From NCBI GenBank assembly GCA_903879715.1, contig CAIRMR010000056.1, positions 1 through 64,000 of the forward strand: a DNA stretch of 64,000 bases, read 5' to 3'. Position numbers and translations under genes: made by a program. This DNA is from an uncultured Bacteroidales bacterium (lineage in GTDB: Bacteria > Bacteroidota > Bacteroidia > Bacteroidales > UBA4417). The notes under the pieces are model-generated. The model searched no databases, had not been told where the DNA came from, and was given only the letters and a program-made list of their open reading frames with translations. How positions within the stretch are numbered: position 1 is the first letter of the stretch; each line of letters starts with the position of its first letter. Positions 9,682-18,073 of this stretch are shown here, in pieces.

Positions 9682-10404
9682 TCAGGAAGCGGCAGGTTTA
9701 AAAATTAGTGACAACAAGATGTACGCAAGAATAATGAGCGGAACAGCGGTAAATGTAACCACCGCAAATGAAATCACAGCGAATGCTACCAGTATAAATT
9801 GCGGTTTGTTATCCGAAAATTTAAGATTGCGGAATTTAAGTGAAAATAACGGAATCTCGGAGACAAGTAGTAAACTCATGCCAATGGCAATAAAAACAAG
9901 TACATAATAATTGTCAGTTATTGCTGTAAGCCAGGATAAGGAATCGCTGTACCTGGCCTGCATCTGTATAAGAGGCAGTGACCCCAGGAACAAGGCATTT
10001 GCCGGAACCGGCAATCCTATAAAAGAAGTCGACTGTCGCGTATCGAGGTTGAACTTAGCCAGTCGTACAGCTGAGAGCACCGGTATGATAAAGGCAATTA
10101 ATGAGAAAATACTGACATATGATCCCGCAACCGGCGTATTCGGGCTGTTAACCATAAGCTGGTATACAATAATTCCCGGCAAAACGCCAAAGGAAACAAC
10201 ATCAGCGAGTGAATCAAGTTCCCTCCCGATTTCGCTTTTAACATGAAGCAGGCGGGCGGCCATGCCATCCATAAAGTCGAACATGGCAGCTATAACAATA
10301 AAATATGCCGCATAATCTGAATGGTTCTGTACGGCCAGAATTATACCTATGCATCCGCTGAAAAGATTCAGAGTGGTAATGACGTTTGGAATATGTTTTT
10401 TCAA
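9682..10404 (-). CDS. pssA: CDP-diacylglycerol--serine O-phosphatidyltransferase
   Basis: The 240-residue integral membrane enzyme of the CDP-alcohol phosphotransferase family makes phosphatidylserine from CDP-diacylglycerol and serine, the precursor of phosphatidylethanolamine. The full family signature DG-x2-AR-x8-G-x3-D-x3-D is present at D46, G47, A50, R51, G60, D64 and D68. About seven hydrophobic segments span the protein. The N-terminus (KKHIPNVITTLNLFSG) is typical of the type II PssA group. Other CDP-alcohol transferases (PgsA, cardiolipin synthase) share the motif, but the length and N-terminus favour PssA. A decarboxylase gene is not adjacent. Confidence 0.88.
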   Translation of the reverse strand: MKKHIPNVITTLNLFSGCIGIILAVQNHSDYAAYFIVIAAMFDFMDGMAARLLHVKSEIGRELDSLADVVSFGVLPGIIVYQLMVNSPNTPVAGSYVSIFSLIAFIIPVLSAVRLAKFNLDTRQSTSFIGLPVPANALFLGSLPLIQMQARYSDSLSWLTAITDNYYVLVFIAIGMSLLLVSEIPLFSLKFRNLKFSDNKPQFILVAFAVISFAVVTFTAVPLIILAYILLSLIFKPAAS

Positions 10405-10688
10405 AATGAGATATTTAATGTTTGAGAAGGCGTAAAATTACTAAAATTGTGGTCTGTTTTGTAATCTGATGATTTTCAGGGAAGGATAGACATTCAAATA
10501 GCATTTTGGGCCAAAACTTGTTTATAGCAGATAAAAGAAGTATTTTTGTTATACAGCGAGTTTATCTCCAAAGTAAGCATAGCTGACAGTGCAATATAAC
10601 ATGAACGGGGTTTATGCTTATTGCGTTTCTCGTCTTTTCAGTAACGCTGATGCAAATGAGTTTTAGTTCTCTGTAAATTTAAAGTAAA

Positions 10689-10952
10689 GTGAAAAGTGAC
10701 GAATTTAGTAAACTGACAATTTTCAGGCAGGTAGAACTTCTGCTCGAAAAAGGCCAGCACGTATTAAACAGGATTTACCTGTTTTATAACGTGCATTTAT
10801 ATACGCTTGCCGGCTTTTATGCCGAAATATGGTATCGGCAGGCAGATAATAAAATTGAACGTGTCGTAATTCTTGACGAGTCAGATGTACTTGATTTATA
10901 CGATAACCAGATAGGACTGGGCGATATTGCCGGTAGTATCGGGCCGAAATAA
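10689..10952 (+). CDS. Small conserved hypothetical protein (GTG start)
   Basis: The 87-residue soluble protein has no Cys cluster, signal peptide or membrane segment. It has an aromatic core (YLFYNVHLYTLAGFYAEIWY) followed by an acidic C-terminus (LDESDVLDLYD). Compact proteins of similar size and pattern are common in Bacteroidota, with no function known to me. The only usable start is GTG 10689, because no ATG lies in frame upstream. It is flanked by the divergent pssA and the convergent Crp/Fnr gene and appears monocistronic. Confidence 0.6.
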   Translation: MKSDEFSKLTIFRQVELLLEKGQHVLNRIYLFYNVHLYTLAGFYAEIWYRQADNKIERVVILDESDVLDLYDNQIGLGDIAGSIGPK

Positions 10953-10989
10953 TAACTACAGATTGATTTCCTGAAAAACCAGTAATGGC

Positions 10990-11697
10990 CTAGCCTTTGG
11001 CACTTATACTGTCAAGCCTTGGCAAATCGAGCAGCGTGATAGATTTGTTATTGATATCTATAATTCCATCATCTTTAAAATCTTTCATAATACGGATCAC
11101 ACTTTCGGTCGACATACTGGTAAGATCGCTTAAATCGCTGCGCGTCAAAGGCAGATCGAAAGATTCACTTTTAAATATCTTTCGCGACAGGCAAAGCAGG
11201 ATATCAGCCAGGCGTCCATGCAATTGTTTTTGCGTCAGGCTGAAAAAACGGCCATACGACTGGGATGTACTTTCATTTAATATATTAATAATACGGTATG
11301 CAAAGAGTGGATTTTGCTTTAACAATTGTTTAAATATCTGAATATCAATCAAACGTACAGACGAATCAGTATAGGTGCTGATGCTGTAAAGAAAAGTGTT
11401 ATTTCCCTCGAAGAGCGCCTGCAAACCCATCAGGTTTTTTTGAGGAGTAATGGTTAGAATCAGATCTTTTGGATTTCCTTCAAGGTAAATCTTCACTAGC
11501 CCTTTCTCCAGGTACATGATGTGCGATGCAAACGATCCCTGTTTGCATACTATCTCGCCTTTTTTGTAATTAACTAGTACTGACTGTGTATCAATTAATT
11601 CCTTTTCTTGAGGAGTCAGCAAATCAAAGCATGAAAGCTCATACAAGAACGAAACACAGGTATCAGGGCCTGATAATGGCATATTTTTTTCTTTCAA
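10990..11697 (-). CDS. Crp/Fnr-family transcriptional regulator
   Basis: The 235-residue protein has an N-terminal cyclic-nucleotide-binding-like beta roll (about 20-145, with KKGEIVCKQG and MYLEKGLVKIY) and a C-terminal winged helix (about 165-230) with the recognition region LTRSDLSDLTSMSTESVIRIMKD shown here in part only: SDLTSMSTESVIRIMKD. The effector site lacks the RxS phosphate-binding pattern of E. coli CRP, so cAMP need not be the ligand. No N-terminal Cys cluster like that of FNR is seen. It is divergent from the rhodanese-porin operon at 11909, with an FNR-like palindrome between them, and probably regulates it, itself, or both. Confidence 0.85.
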   Translation of the reverse strand: MKEKNMPLSGPDTCVSFLYELSCFDLLTPQEKELIDTQSVLVNYKKGEIVCKQGSFASHIMYLEKGLVKIYLEGNPKDLILTITPQKNLMGLQALFEGNNTFLYSISTYTDSSVRLIDIQIFKQLLKQNPLFAYRIINILNESTSQSYGRFFSLTQKQLHGRLADILLCLSRKIFKSESFDLPLTRSDLSDLTSMSTESVIRIMKDFKDDGIIDINNKSITLLDLPRLDSISAKG

Positions 11698-11734
11698 ATT
11701 GTCGATAAAAGTACACTAAAGAATTGGAATTAAT

Positions 11735-11748
11735 ATGATTTACATCAT
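11735..11748. promoter_or_regulatory. FNR-like palindromic operator (ATGATTTACATCAT)
   Basis: ATGAT-TTAC-ATCAT is a perfect palindrome in its five-base arms with an N4 centre, the spacing of FNR sites (TTGAT-N4-ATCAA). It lies 38 bases upstream of the Crp/Fnr start at 11697 and 52 bases ahead of the -33 element of the divergent rhodanese operon. Autoregulation or control of the operon is inferred. Confidence 0.55.
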
Positions 11749-11799
11749 GTTTTTCTTGACGAAGCGCATCTTTTTTGCAATTGCATCCACTGTTTTTAC

Positions 11800-11832
11800 T
11801 TTGCTAAAGAGTACAGATAGAGTATAGTTTTG
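11800..11832 (+). promoter_or_regulatory. Bacteroidota promoter for the rhodanese-porin operon
   Basis: TTTG at 11800-11803 and TAGTTTTG at 11825-11832 match the -33/-7 consensus with a 21-base spacer. The start codon at 11909 is 76 bases further on, leaving a 5' leader of about 70 bases. Confidence 0.55.
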
Positions 11833-11908
11833 TGAATCAATTAACAACACAAAATTCAACCAATCAACTCATAGCAAAATTACTAACCCCCAAAATCAAA
11901 CTTATTGT

Positions 11909-12928
11909 ATGAAAAAGCTCATTAACCTTGCAATTTTACTGGCTTTTGTGCCTTTACTCTTTCTTACTTCCTGCAAAGAAGACGAACCCGATGTGGTAAA
12001 TGCGTATACTACATTAAAATCTTATATGGTTACTAACAATCTCGATCTGCCTGCACTGGCAGTAAGTTGGATAGTTGATCCAAAGTCAACTAACCAGGTT
12101 GGTGGTTGCGTCGATTCGGTTACTGGAACCATTCCGGGTTATACCATTTACGATATCCGTTCAGCATCTGATTTTGCAGCAGGCCACATCAAGAATGCTA
12201 CGAACATTGTTTTAAAAGACATAATTTCTACTGTTACAAATACTGCAATTGCAAAGGATGCTAAAATCCTTGTAGTTTGCGCAACAGGTCAGACCGCCGG
12301 GCAGGCTGTAATGGCATTACGCCTATTGGGCTGGAAAAATGCTGTAGTTTTAAAATGGGGTATGGCTGGCTGGAATGCAACACACAAAGGACTTTGGGTA
12401 GCCAACTCAGGAATTGAAGTTGCGGCAAATGGAAACCTTGCAGAAACAAATCCTGCCAATTGGGTAAAAACAGCAGCTCCTGCTACCGGATCTTTTGATG
12501 AACCTGTCTGGACATCAACTTCTACCGATGGTGCAGCAATATTGCAAGAACGTGTACAGGCTGTATTGGATGCAGGTTTTTCAACAGCTGACGGAGCTGC
12601 AGTGCTGGCTAGCCCTGCTACCTACCAGATTGTTAATTATTGGGTGAGCGCTGACTATTTGACTTTTGGCCATTTCTCAGGTGCTTATAATGTACCAACC
12701 ATCGCACTTGCCGGCGACCTGATTAAAGCATTCGATCCTTCGAAAGAAGAACTGGTATATTGCTATACAGGTCAAACATCGAGTATTGCAACCTTCTGGC
12801 TTAATGTATTAGGATATAAAACTAAAGGTATTGGTTTTGGTGCTAACCGGATGGTATACACACCACTCAAAACTGCTTATAAAGCTACATATCCTGGAGC
12901 TAAAAACTGGGCTGTTGCAACTAATTAA
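11909..12928 (+). CDS. Tandem rhodanese-domain lipoprotein
   Basis: The 339-residue protein carries a lipoprotein signal (FLTSC, lipid Cys 22) and two rhodanese folds. Domain 1 (about 75-160) has YDIRSASDF, HIKNA and catalytic loop CATGQTAG with C124. Domain 2 (about 205-325) has GHFSGAYNVP and loop CYTGQTSS with C285. Both keep the persulfide-forming Cys, unlike the usual inactive/active pair. Rhodaneses move sulfane sulfur from thiosulfate, polysulfide or persulfides to thiol acceptors; here the enzyme would sit in the periplasm or on a membrane surface. It heads an operon with a porin and a second exported rhodanese, so uptake and processing of a sulfur compound is inferred. Confidence 0.85.
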   Translation: MKKLINLAILLAFVPLLFLTSCKEDEPDVVNAYTTLKSYMVTNNLDLPALAVSWIVDPKSTNQVGGCVDSVTGTIPGYTIYDIRSASDFAAGHIKNATNIVLKDIISTVTNTAIAKDAKILVVCATGQTAGQAVMALRLLGWKNAVVLKWGMAGWNATHKGLWVANSGIEVAANGNLAETNPANWVKTAAPATGSFDEPVWTSTSTDGAAILQERVQAVLDAGFSTADGAAVLASPATYQIVNYWVSADYLTFGHFSGAYNVPTIALAGDLIKAFDPSKEELVYCYTGQTSSIATFWLNVLGYKTKGIGFGANRMVYTPLKTAYKATYPGAKNWAVATN

Positions 12929-12950
12929 TAATTTCCTTGTATTAATGCAT

Positions 12951-12984
12951 AAAGGGGAGGAATCTGAAGATTCTTCCCCTTTTA
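12951..12984 (+). terminator. Hairpin with T-run between rhodanese and porin genes
   Basis: AAAGGGGAGGAATCT pairs with AGATTCTTCCCCTTT (one mismatch) and is followed by T-rich sequence. It lies between a rhodanese stop and a porin start 14 bases further on. It may act as a partial terminator or as an RNA-stability element that sets porin level relative to the first gene. Confidence 0.6.
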
Positions 12985-12997
12985 TAAAACCTGTAGA

Positions 12998-14125
12998 ATG
13001 AAAAAAACTCTTTCAATACTTATTATACTAACCTTGTTTGTATTTGCTCGTTCAAATGCACAAGGATGTATGGAGCCGGCATCATCATCTAGCGGAGTTT
13101 CCGTAATTGGCTATATTCAACCTGAATTTAAAATGGCTTACAACGGCGAAAATGCTGATGGCAGCTCAAAAAATGATATGGGTTTCTATTTCCGCAGGGC
13201 TCGTTTGGGAGTTACCGGTAATATCCCTTACGATTTCTCGTATTATGTAATGGCGGAATTCAGTTCGTTCCAGAATGGCCCTTACCTGCTTGATGGTTTT
13301 GTAACCTACAACCGCTTTAAACCTTGGTTTAAAGTATCGATGGGACAGTTCAAAAAACCATTCGGGCTTGAATTAGGATCAACAGGATGTCAGGATTTAT
13401 ATACCATTAACCGTTCTAAAGTAGTGAATGAGCTTACTTCGCCCGACCGCGATCTGGGAATTATGATTAGTGGAAGTACAGGGACAAAGAGATTTTTCGG
13501 TCTGGAAAAGGAAAATGTTTTTTCATACACTTTATCCATTACCAACGGAACCGGCAAAAATGTGTATGATACGGATCGGGCCAAAGACTTTATCGGCCGT
13601 CTGGTAATTTCTCCTTACGACTGGATCAGCATCGGCGGAAGTTACCTGTTCGGGAAACAGAAAAATGCAGATCCAACCATTGCAAAAATGGATGAACGTA
13701 TGCGCTACGGTAGCGATCTGACTTTAAAGAAATACAATTTTATACTGCAAGCTGAATATATTTATGGCGGAGATAAAGGTTCCAAACTTATTGGCGGAGG
13801 TTGTGGCGCAACTCCGGAACTGGTAGCAGGAGACTTTAAAAGTAATGGTTATTTTGCCCAATTGATGTACAACACCAAATGGAAACTGATGCCGCTTGTA
13901 AAATATGAAAGCTATGATCCGGATATGGATAAAGAAGATTTCGACCATAGTGCATACCGTACATCGACTATGACTTTCGGCTTGAATTATTATCCAAACG
14001 ATTGGGTCCGTTTTCAACTGAACTATCTGTCTAATATCGAAAAGAGTTCGTCAACTGACATTGTAAACTACAATGAAACTCCGAATGATATGTTCCTGGT
14101 GCAAATTCAGGTTAAGCTAAATTAA
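12998..14125 (+). CDS. Phosphate-selective porin O/P-like outer-membrane porin
   Basis: The 375-residue protein has a signal peptide (1-21, ending SNAQ) and a beta-barrel with amphipathic aromatic strands. MGFYFRRARLGVTGNI near the N-terminus and YDFSYYVMAEF are typical of the OprO/OprP-like Porin_O_P family in Bacteroidota. The sequence ends with a MFLVQIQVKLN strand. The pore specificity is not encoded in a motif. Its position between two exported rhodaneses suggests passage of an anionic sulfur compound such as thiosulfate rather than phosphate, which is inference. A hairpin in front may tune its expression. Confidence 0.82.
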   Translation: MKKTLSILIILTLFVFARSNAQGCMEPASSSSGVSVIGYIQPEFKMAYNGENADGSSKNDMGFYFRRARLGVTGNIPYDFSYYVMAEFSSFQNGPYLLDGFVTYNRFKPWFKVSMGQFKKPFGLELGSTGCQDLYTINRSKVVNELTSPDRDLGIMISGSTGTKRFFGLEKENVFSYTLSITNGTGKNVYDTDRAKDFIGRLVISPYDWISIGGSYLFGKQKNADPTIAKMDERMRYGSDLTLKKYNFILQAEYIYGGDKGSKLIGGGCGATPELVAGDFKSNGYFAQLMYNTKWKLMPLVKYESYDPDMDKEDFDHSAYRTSTMTFGLNYYPNDWVRFQLNYLSNIEKSSSTDIVNYNETPNDMFLVQIQVKLN

Positions 14126-14178
14126 GGTACATGTTCGCAGTGATATAGAATTCAAAAATAATTTAATAGGAAAAAATC

Positions 14179-15057
14179 ATGAAAAAATTAGTAGTTGCAC
14201 TGGTTAGTATTTTTGCTGCTTTCAGTCTGCATGCGCAGGTTTCCATTACAGCAAAAGATTTTGTTGCTGAACTTAAATCCAACAAGTCGATGATTGTAAT
14301 TGATGTACAGGCTTCGGATGTATATGCAAAACAACATATCCAGGGCGCCATCAATATTCCGCATAAAAGCCTTTATAAAACCGGAGCTGTAGAAGGACAA
14401 TTTCTGGAACCGGCTGATTTAGCTGCCATTTTCGGCAAAAAGGGGGTGAGCAACACTGCAAAAATAATTCTATACGATGATGGTTCTCAGAAATACAACA
14501 GCCGAGTATGGTGGGTGCTAAAATACCTTGGCGCAACTGATGTTACTCTGCTTCATAAAGAAGCAGGACAAATGGAAGCAGCTCGTATACCAATGACAAC
14601 GACACCTGTAACGCTGAAAACTACTACATTTACTACAACGGTAAATACAGATATGAATATCGATATGGCGACATTAAAATCACTTATCGACAATCCTACT
14701 GAAATTTTGCTTGATGCAAGAGAGAAGGACGAATACGAAGGAGTGGACCAGGCAAAAAAGAGCAAAGGTCACTTGCCTGGTGCAGTTTTTATGAATTATA
14801 AGGAAGTGTTAACTGCAACAGGTGCCTATAAATCAAAAGAGGAAATACTGGCTGTTGCAGCTCAGTTTGGGGTTTCGCCTGAGAAAGAGGTAATTGTGTA
14901 TTGCCAGACTGGTATTAAAGCAGCCGTTTTATACATTGCTTTTAAAGAAATTGCAGGACTGAGCAATGTTAAATTATATGCTGGTGCTTATGCCGAATGG
15001 GCTGCCGAACCTGATAATATTTACTGCACTAAAAAACTTGTAAGCGACCATCACTAG
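14179..15057 (+). CDS. Periplasmic tandem-rhodanese sulfurtransferase
   Basis: The 292-residue protein has a cleavable signal peptide (1-20, HAQ). Domain 1 (about 24-140) is a rhodanese fold whose catalytic loop reads YDDGSQ at 99-104, without Cys, as in the structural N-terminal half of thiosulfate sulfurtransferases. Domain 2 (about 160-285) has DAREKDEYEG and active loop CQTGIKA with C242. This is the standard TST/MST layout, but exported. CQTG loops resemble rhodaneses that use thiosulfate or polysulfide rather than mercaptopyruvate. It is the last gene of the operon and is followed by a strong terminator, supporting a three-gene unit with the lipoprotein and the porin. Confidence 0.87.
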   Translation: MKKLVVALVSIFAAFSLHAQVSITAKDFVAELKSNKSMIVIDVQASDVYAKQHIQGAINIPHKSLYKTGAVEGQFLEPADLAAIFGKKGVSNTAKIILYDDGSQKYNSRVWWVLKYLGATDVTLLHKEAGQMEAARIPMTTTPVTLKTTTFTTTVNTDMNIDMATLKSLIDNPTEILLDAREKDEYEGVDQAKKSKGHLPGAVFMNYKEVLTATGAYKSKEEILAVAAQFGVSPEKEVIVYCQTGIKAAVLYIAFKEIAGLSNVKLYAGAYAEWAAEPDNIYCTKKLVSDHH

Positions 15058-15074
15058 AATTTGTGTTTATTCTG

Positions 15075-15107
15075 AAAGACCGCTCTTAAGGGGGCGGTTT
15101 TTTTATT
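15075..15107 (+). terminator. Rho-independent terminator of the rhodanese-porin operon
   Basis: The stem AAAGACCGCTC pairs with GGGCGGTTTT (core ACCGC/GCGGT with flanking G-T and A-T pairs), and a T-run follows. It begins 18 bases after the stop codon at 15057. Confidence 0.8.
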
Positions 15108-15343
15108 TCAGCTAATCGGTAATATTGATTTACCTTTGAAATTGTAATTTTGAGATGATTTTCTGAGATGGCATGGCACTTTCAGGCATGGAAAGTTAAA
15201 GCTACACCATTCCATAACTATCTTGATTATAAGCAAATACACTGTTTGAGTTAAATGTTAAAAGTAAATCAGTCTGTTTTATCCAAAATAAACATCGGAT
15301 TTGCCTTCCTTTAAAACTGAATTTATATTCCAAATCCCCACTC

Positions 15344-16165
15344 TTGATTGTACATATGATAATTGAAGAAACGTATGAAGTAATACATGCAAAATATGGC
15401 CAACGGCTAAATGCTGTTACCATCGAAAAACTTGTTGCAGGAGTTTACCTCACAGCCGTAAAATTATCGACCGGCTGTAGTGGTCTTGCGTCCAATGATT
15501 TGAATTCACAGGATAGCTGCACGCATAATCGTAACAGGGGATTCGGCGATTTTACACCCGGACATTTCAAAGGGCAAAAAGTCGCTGACTTATTTGAGAT
15601 TCCCGAACCAACATGTTTCATTAAAACACTGCAACTTGCTGTAATGAATGCTCTTTCGGCTGAACTGCTGGCAGAATCAAAGTTCCGTATTATCGAAAAC
15701 CTTGATCCGATGGAGTTAATTGACTTTTCAGAGAAGAAACAGGTATGCTTAGTTGGCGCATTTTTATCTTACATCAAAAAAATAGCAGCGAGCAATTCGG
15801 TTCTGAACATCATAGAACTGAACGAAAATGCAGTGCCTGATGAATACCGCCGGTATTTTGTTCCTTCACACCTTTCAGAGAAAGCTATTTCCCAATCTGA
15901 TGTTGTGATTATTACCGGTTCTTCGCTGGCCAACAATACATTGGATAAACTTTTGGATGTTGTTCCTGAAAAAGCCAAAGTTATCCTGGTCGGACCAACA
16001 AGTGGCCTCATCCCTGATGTGCTTTTCGCCCGTGGAGTTAATATAGTCGGAGCCACACGTATCACGGATTCCGATAAAATGCTGGAATTAGTCGCCGAAG
16101 GTGCCGCCGGATTTCACCTGTTCAAATCTTGTGCTACGAAAATATGTATTGTTAATGAATCCTGA
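15344..16165 (+). CDS. DUF364/DUF4213 putative heavy-metal chelation protein
   Basis: The protein has 273 residues, or 269 if ATG 15356 (MIIEETYEV) is used. The N-terminal half (about 1-110) fits DUF4213 and the C-terminal half (about 120-265) fits the Rossmann-like DUF364 (VCLVGAFLSYIKK, ITGSSLANNTLD, VILVGPTSGLIPD). DUF364 proteins are predicted to bind metals or cofactors, and some sit beside metal-transport systems; no enzymatic role is established to my knowledge. It overlaps the following membrane/NTPase fusion by 11 bases, so the two are translationally coupled and probably work together, perhaps in metal or cofactor uptake. Confidence 0.75.
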   Translation: MIVHMIIEETYEVIHAKYGQRLNAVTIEKLVAGVYLTAVKLSTGCSGLASNDLNSQDSCTHNRNRGFGDFTPGHFKGQKVADLFEIPEPTCFIKTLQLAVMNALSAELLAESKFRIIENLDPMELIDFSEKKQVCLVGAFLSYIKKIAASNSVLNIIELNENAVPDEYRRYFVPSHLSEKAISQSDVVIITGSSLANNTLDKLLDVVPEKAKVILVGPTSGLIPDVLFARGVNIVGATRITDSDKMLELVAEGAAGFHLFKSCATKICIVNES

Positions 16166-17885
16166 TCGAAAACTTAGTATTACCTGGCTTAAAGCTGCTG
16201 TAGTGGGTTGCCTTTGGGCATCGTCCGAAATTGTGCTGGGCAGTTTTCTTCATAACCTGCGTGTGCCTTTCAGCAGTATTTTTCTCACTTCGATAGGGAT
16301 TATTCTTCTGGTTTCAATCAGTTTTAAATGGAAGGACAAAGGTTTGATATGGAGATCTGGCTTGATCTGTGCTTTAATGAAATCAGTTTCGCCGAGCGCC
16401 GTTATTTTCGGGCCAATGATCGCTATTTTGTCCGAGGCATTATTACTTGAGTTTTCGGTGAGGCTAATCGGGAAAAACATGGTAGGATTTCTGATTGGCA
16501 GCTTGCTGGCCATGTCGTGGAATTTTATGCAGAAGATCGCTAACTATCTTATTTTCTATGGTTTCAACATCCTTGACTTATATGCATCCATGGTCAAATT
16601 TGCTGAAAAGCAGCTCCATATGCATTTTGATACAGTTTGGATGCCTATAATCGTGTTGTGGATTTTCTATTTGTTTTTCGGGTTGGTGTCAGCCGGAATA
16701 GGGATTTATATTGGCAAAACAGCGTTAGCTAAAAGCATTCCTATGCTCAGCGCAGATAAAACCAGAATGGCCGATATCAAATCAAAAAGTAAAACTCCGG
16801 AAATCAGTTACTCGCTGTTGTGGCTTTCATTTAATTTCATGGGAATGATACTGGTGCTGGTACTGATGAATTTCACAGGGATCTACTGGTGGCTTGCAGC
16901 AGGAATTAGTATGATTACGATTTGGGCAGTGCGCTATAAATCTGCGCTCAAACCATTAATGAAACCGAAATTCTGGATATTCTTTGTGGCAATTACCATG
17001 CTTTCCAGTTTCCTGTTTGCCCGGTTTCAATCGGATGGACTTACTCTGGCTGATGGATTGTTAATTGGCCTGCAGATGAATTTCCGCGCAGCTTTGATGG
17101 TTGTTGGGTTTTCGGTGGTTGGTAAAGAGTTGAGCAACCCGCTAATCCGGAATTTCTTTATCCGTACATCTTTCCGCCAACTTCCGCTGGCCCTTGAAAT
17201 TGCATTTGAAACGCTTCCTTTTGTAATTGCCAATGTACCTCCGGTTAAAGATGTTTTCCGAAAACCGGTTGGCGTAATCAGGCAGATTGTTGCCCAATCC
17301 GAATTCTGGCTCGAAAAGGTGGCTCTCACCATGAAGAAAAAAAGCAATGTCATCATAATTACCGGTGAAATTGGCAGCGGAAAAACAACATTGATTTCCG
17401 GAATTTCATCACGGCTTCAAGAATCAGGGTTTAGAACAGGCGGAATTGTTGCTCCCGCAATTTATGAACAGGAGAATAAAACCGGTTACACTGCTATTGA
17501 TATTGCTACGGGCAATAAAATGCAGCTTTCGCAGATTACAGAAATTGAAGGAATGCCACGGGTAGGAAAGTATTTCTTTCTATCTGAAGCTCTTGATTTT
17601 GGACGTAACGCACTTTCTGTAGAAAGAAATCTTGAATCACAGATTGTGCTTATCGACGAAATTGGTGCATGGGAATTGCAAGGCCAGGGCTGGGCTTCAA
17701 GCCTGAATGAATTGATTATAAATTGTGAAATGCCTCTGATAATCACGGTACGTAAAAGTTTCCTCGAACTGGTTATTGAAAACTGGATACTTCAGAACCC
17801 GCTTATCATTCAGGCTCATACAACTTCGGTAAATGATGCGTTTGAGGAAATTATCAAAAGTATTGGAACACCGGAATTCGTTTAA
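16155..17885 (+). CDS. Membrane protein fused to THEP1-type NTPase (ECF-transporter-like fusion)
   Basis: I chose ATG 16155 (MNPDRKLS), which overlaps the DUF364 gene by 11 bases; an upstream ATG at 16101 gives a non-hydrophobic extension. The 576-residue protein has about ten membrane helices. Residues 8-200 resemble a substrate-binding (S) component (KAAVVGCLWASSEIVLGS). Residues 215-385 look like a T component or EcfT/CbiQ-like segment (LLIGLQMNFRAALMVVGF, SFRQLPLALEIAFETLP). Residues 395-570 are a THEP1/NTPase_1 domain with Walker A GEIGSGKTT (404-412) and the diagnostic IDEIGAWEL Walker B. The NTPase call is firm. The transporter parts are inferred from pattern, and the substrate is unknown. 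Confidence 0.65.
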   Translation: MNPDRKLSITWLKAAVVGCLWASSEIVLGSFLHNLRVPFSSIFLTSIGIILLVSISFKWKDKGLIWRSGLICALMKSVSPSAVIFGPMIAILSEALLLEFSVRLIGKNMVGFLIGSLLAMSWNFMQKIANYLIFYGFNILDLYASMVKFAEKQLHMHFDTVWMPIIVLWIFYLFFGLVSAGIGIYIGKTALAKSIPMLSADKTRMADIKSKSKTPEISYSLLWLSFNFMGMILVLVLMNFTGIYWWLAAGISMITIWAVRYKSALKPLMKPKFWIFFVAITMLSSFLFARFQSDGLTLADGLLIGLQMNFRAALMVVGFSVVGKELSNPLIRNFFIRTSFRQLPLALEIAFETLPFVIANVPPVKDVFRKPVGVIRQIVAQSEFWLEKVALTMKKKSNVIIITGEIGSGKTTLISGISSRLQESGFRTGGIVAPAIYEQENKTGYTAIDIATGNKMQLSQITEIEGMPRVGKYFFLSEALDFGRNALSVERNLESQIVLIDEIGAWELQGQGWASSLNELIINCEMPLIITVRKSFLELVIENWILQNPLIIQAHTTSVNDAFEEIIKSIGTPEFV

Positions 17886-18073
17886 GTTGAGAATAAGATA
17901 TTTCCAAAGTAAACTGCTCCTGTTTAAAATCAGGTAGTTAATCAGTGCATTCAAGTATAGACTTTCACAAAAAAACTTTTAAGACTAATGTTGGTTGCCC
18001 GCATAAACACTACAAAATAAATTCCTCCAGTCTGTCACTTCTTGAAATTACGCCACCATTTAATATCACACCC

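Noticed and set aside
17945-18073. Extended N-terminus of the secreted barrel protein
   Set aside because: ATG 18074 begins a clear signal peptide, whereas the extension has none.
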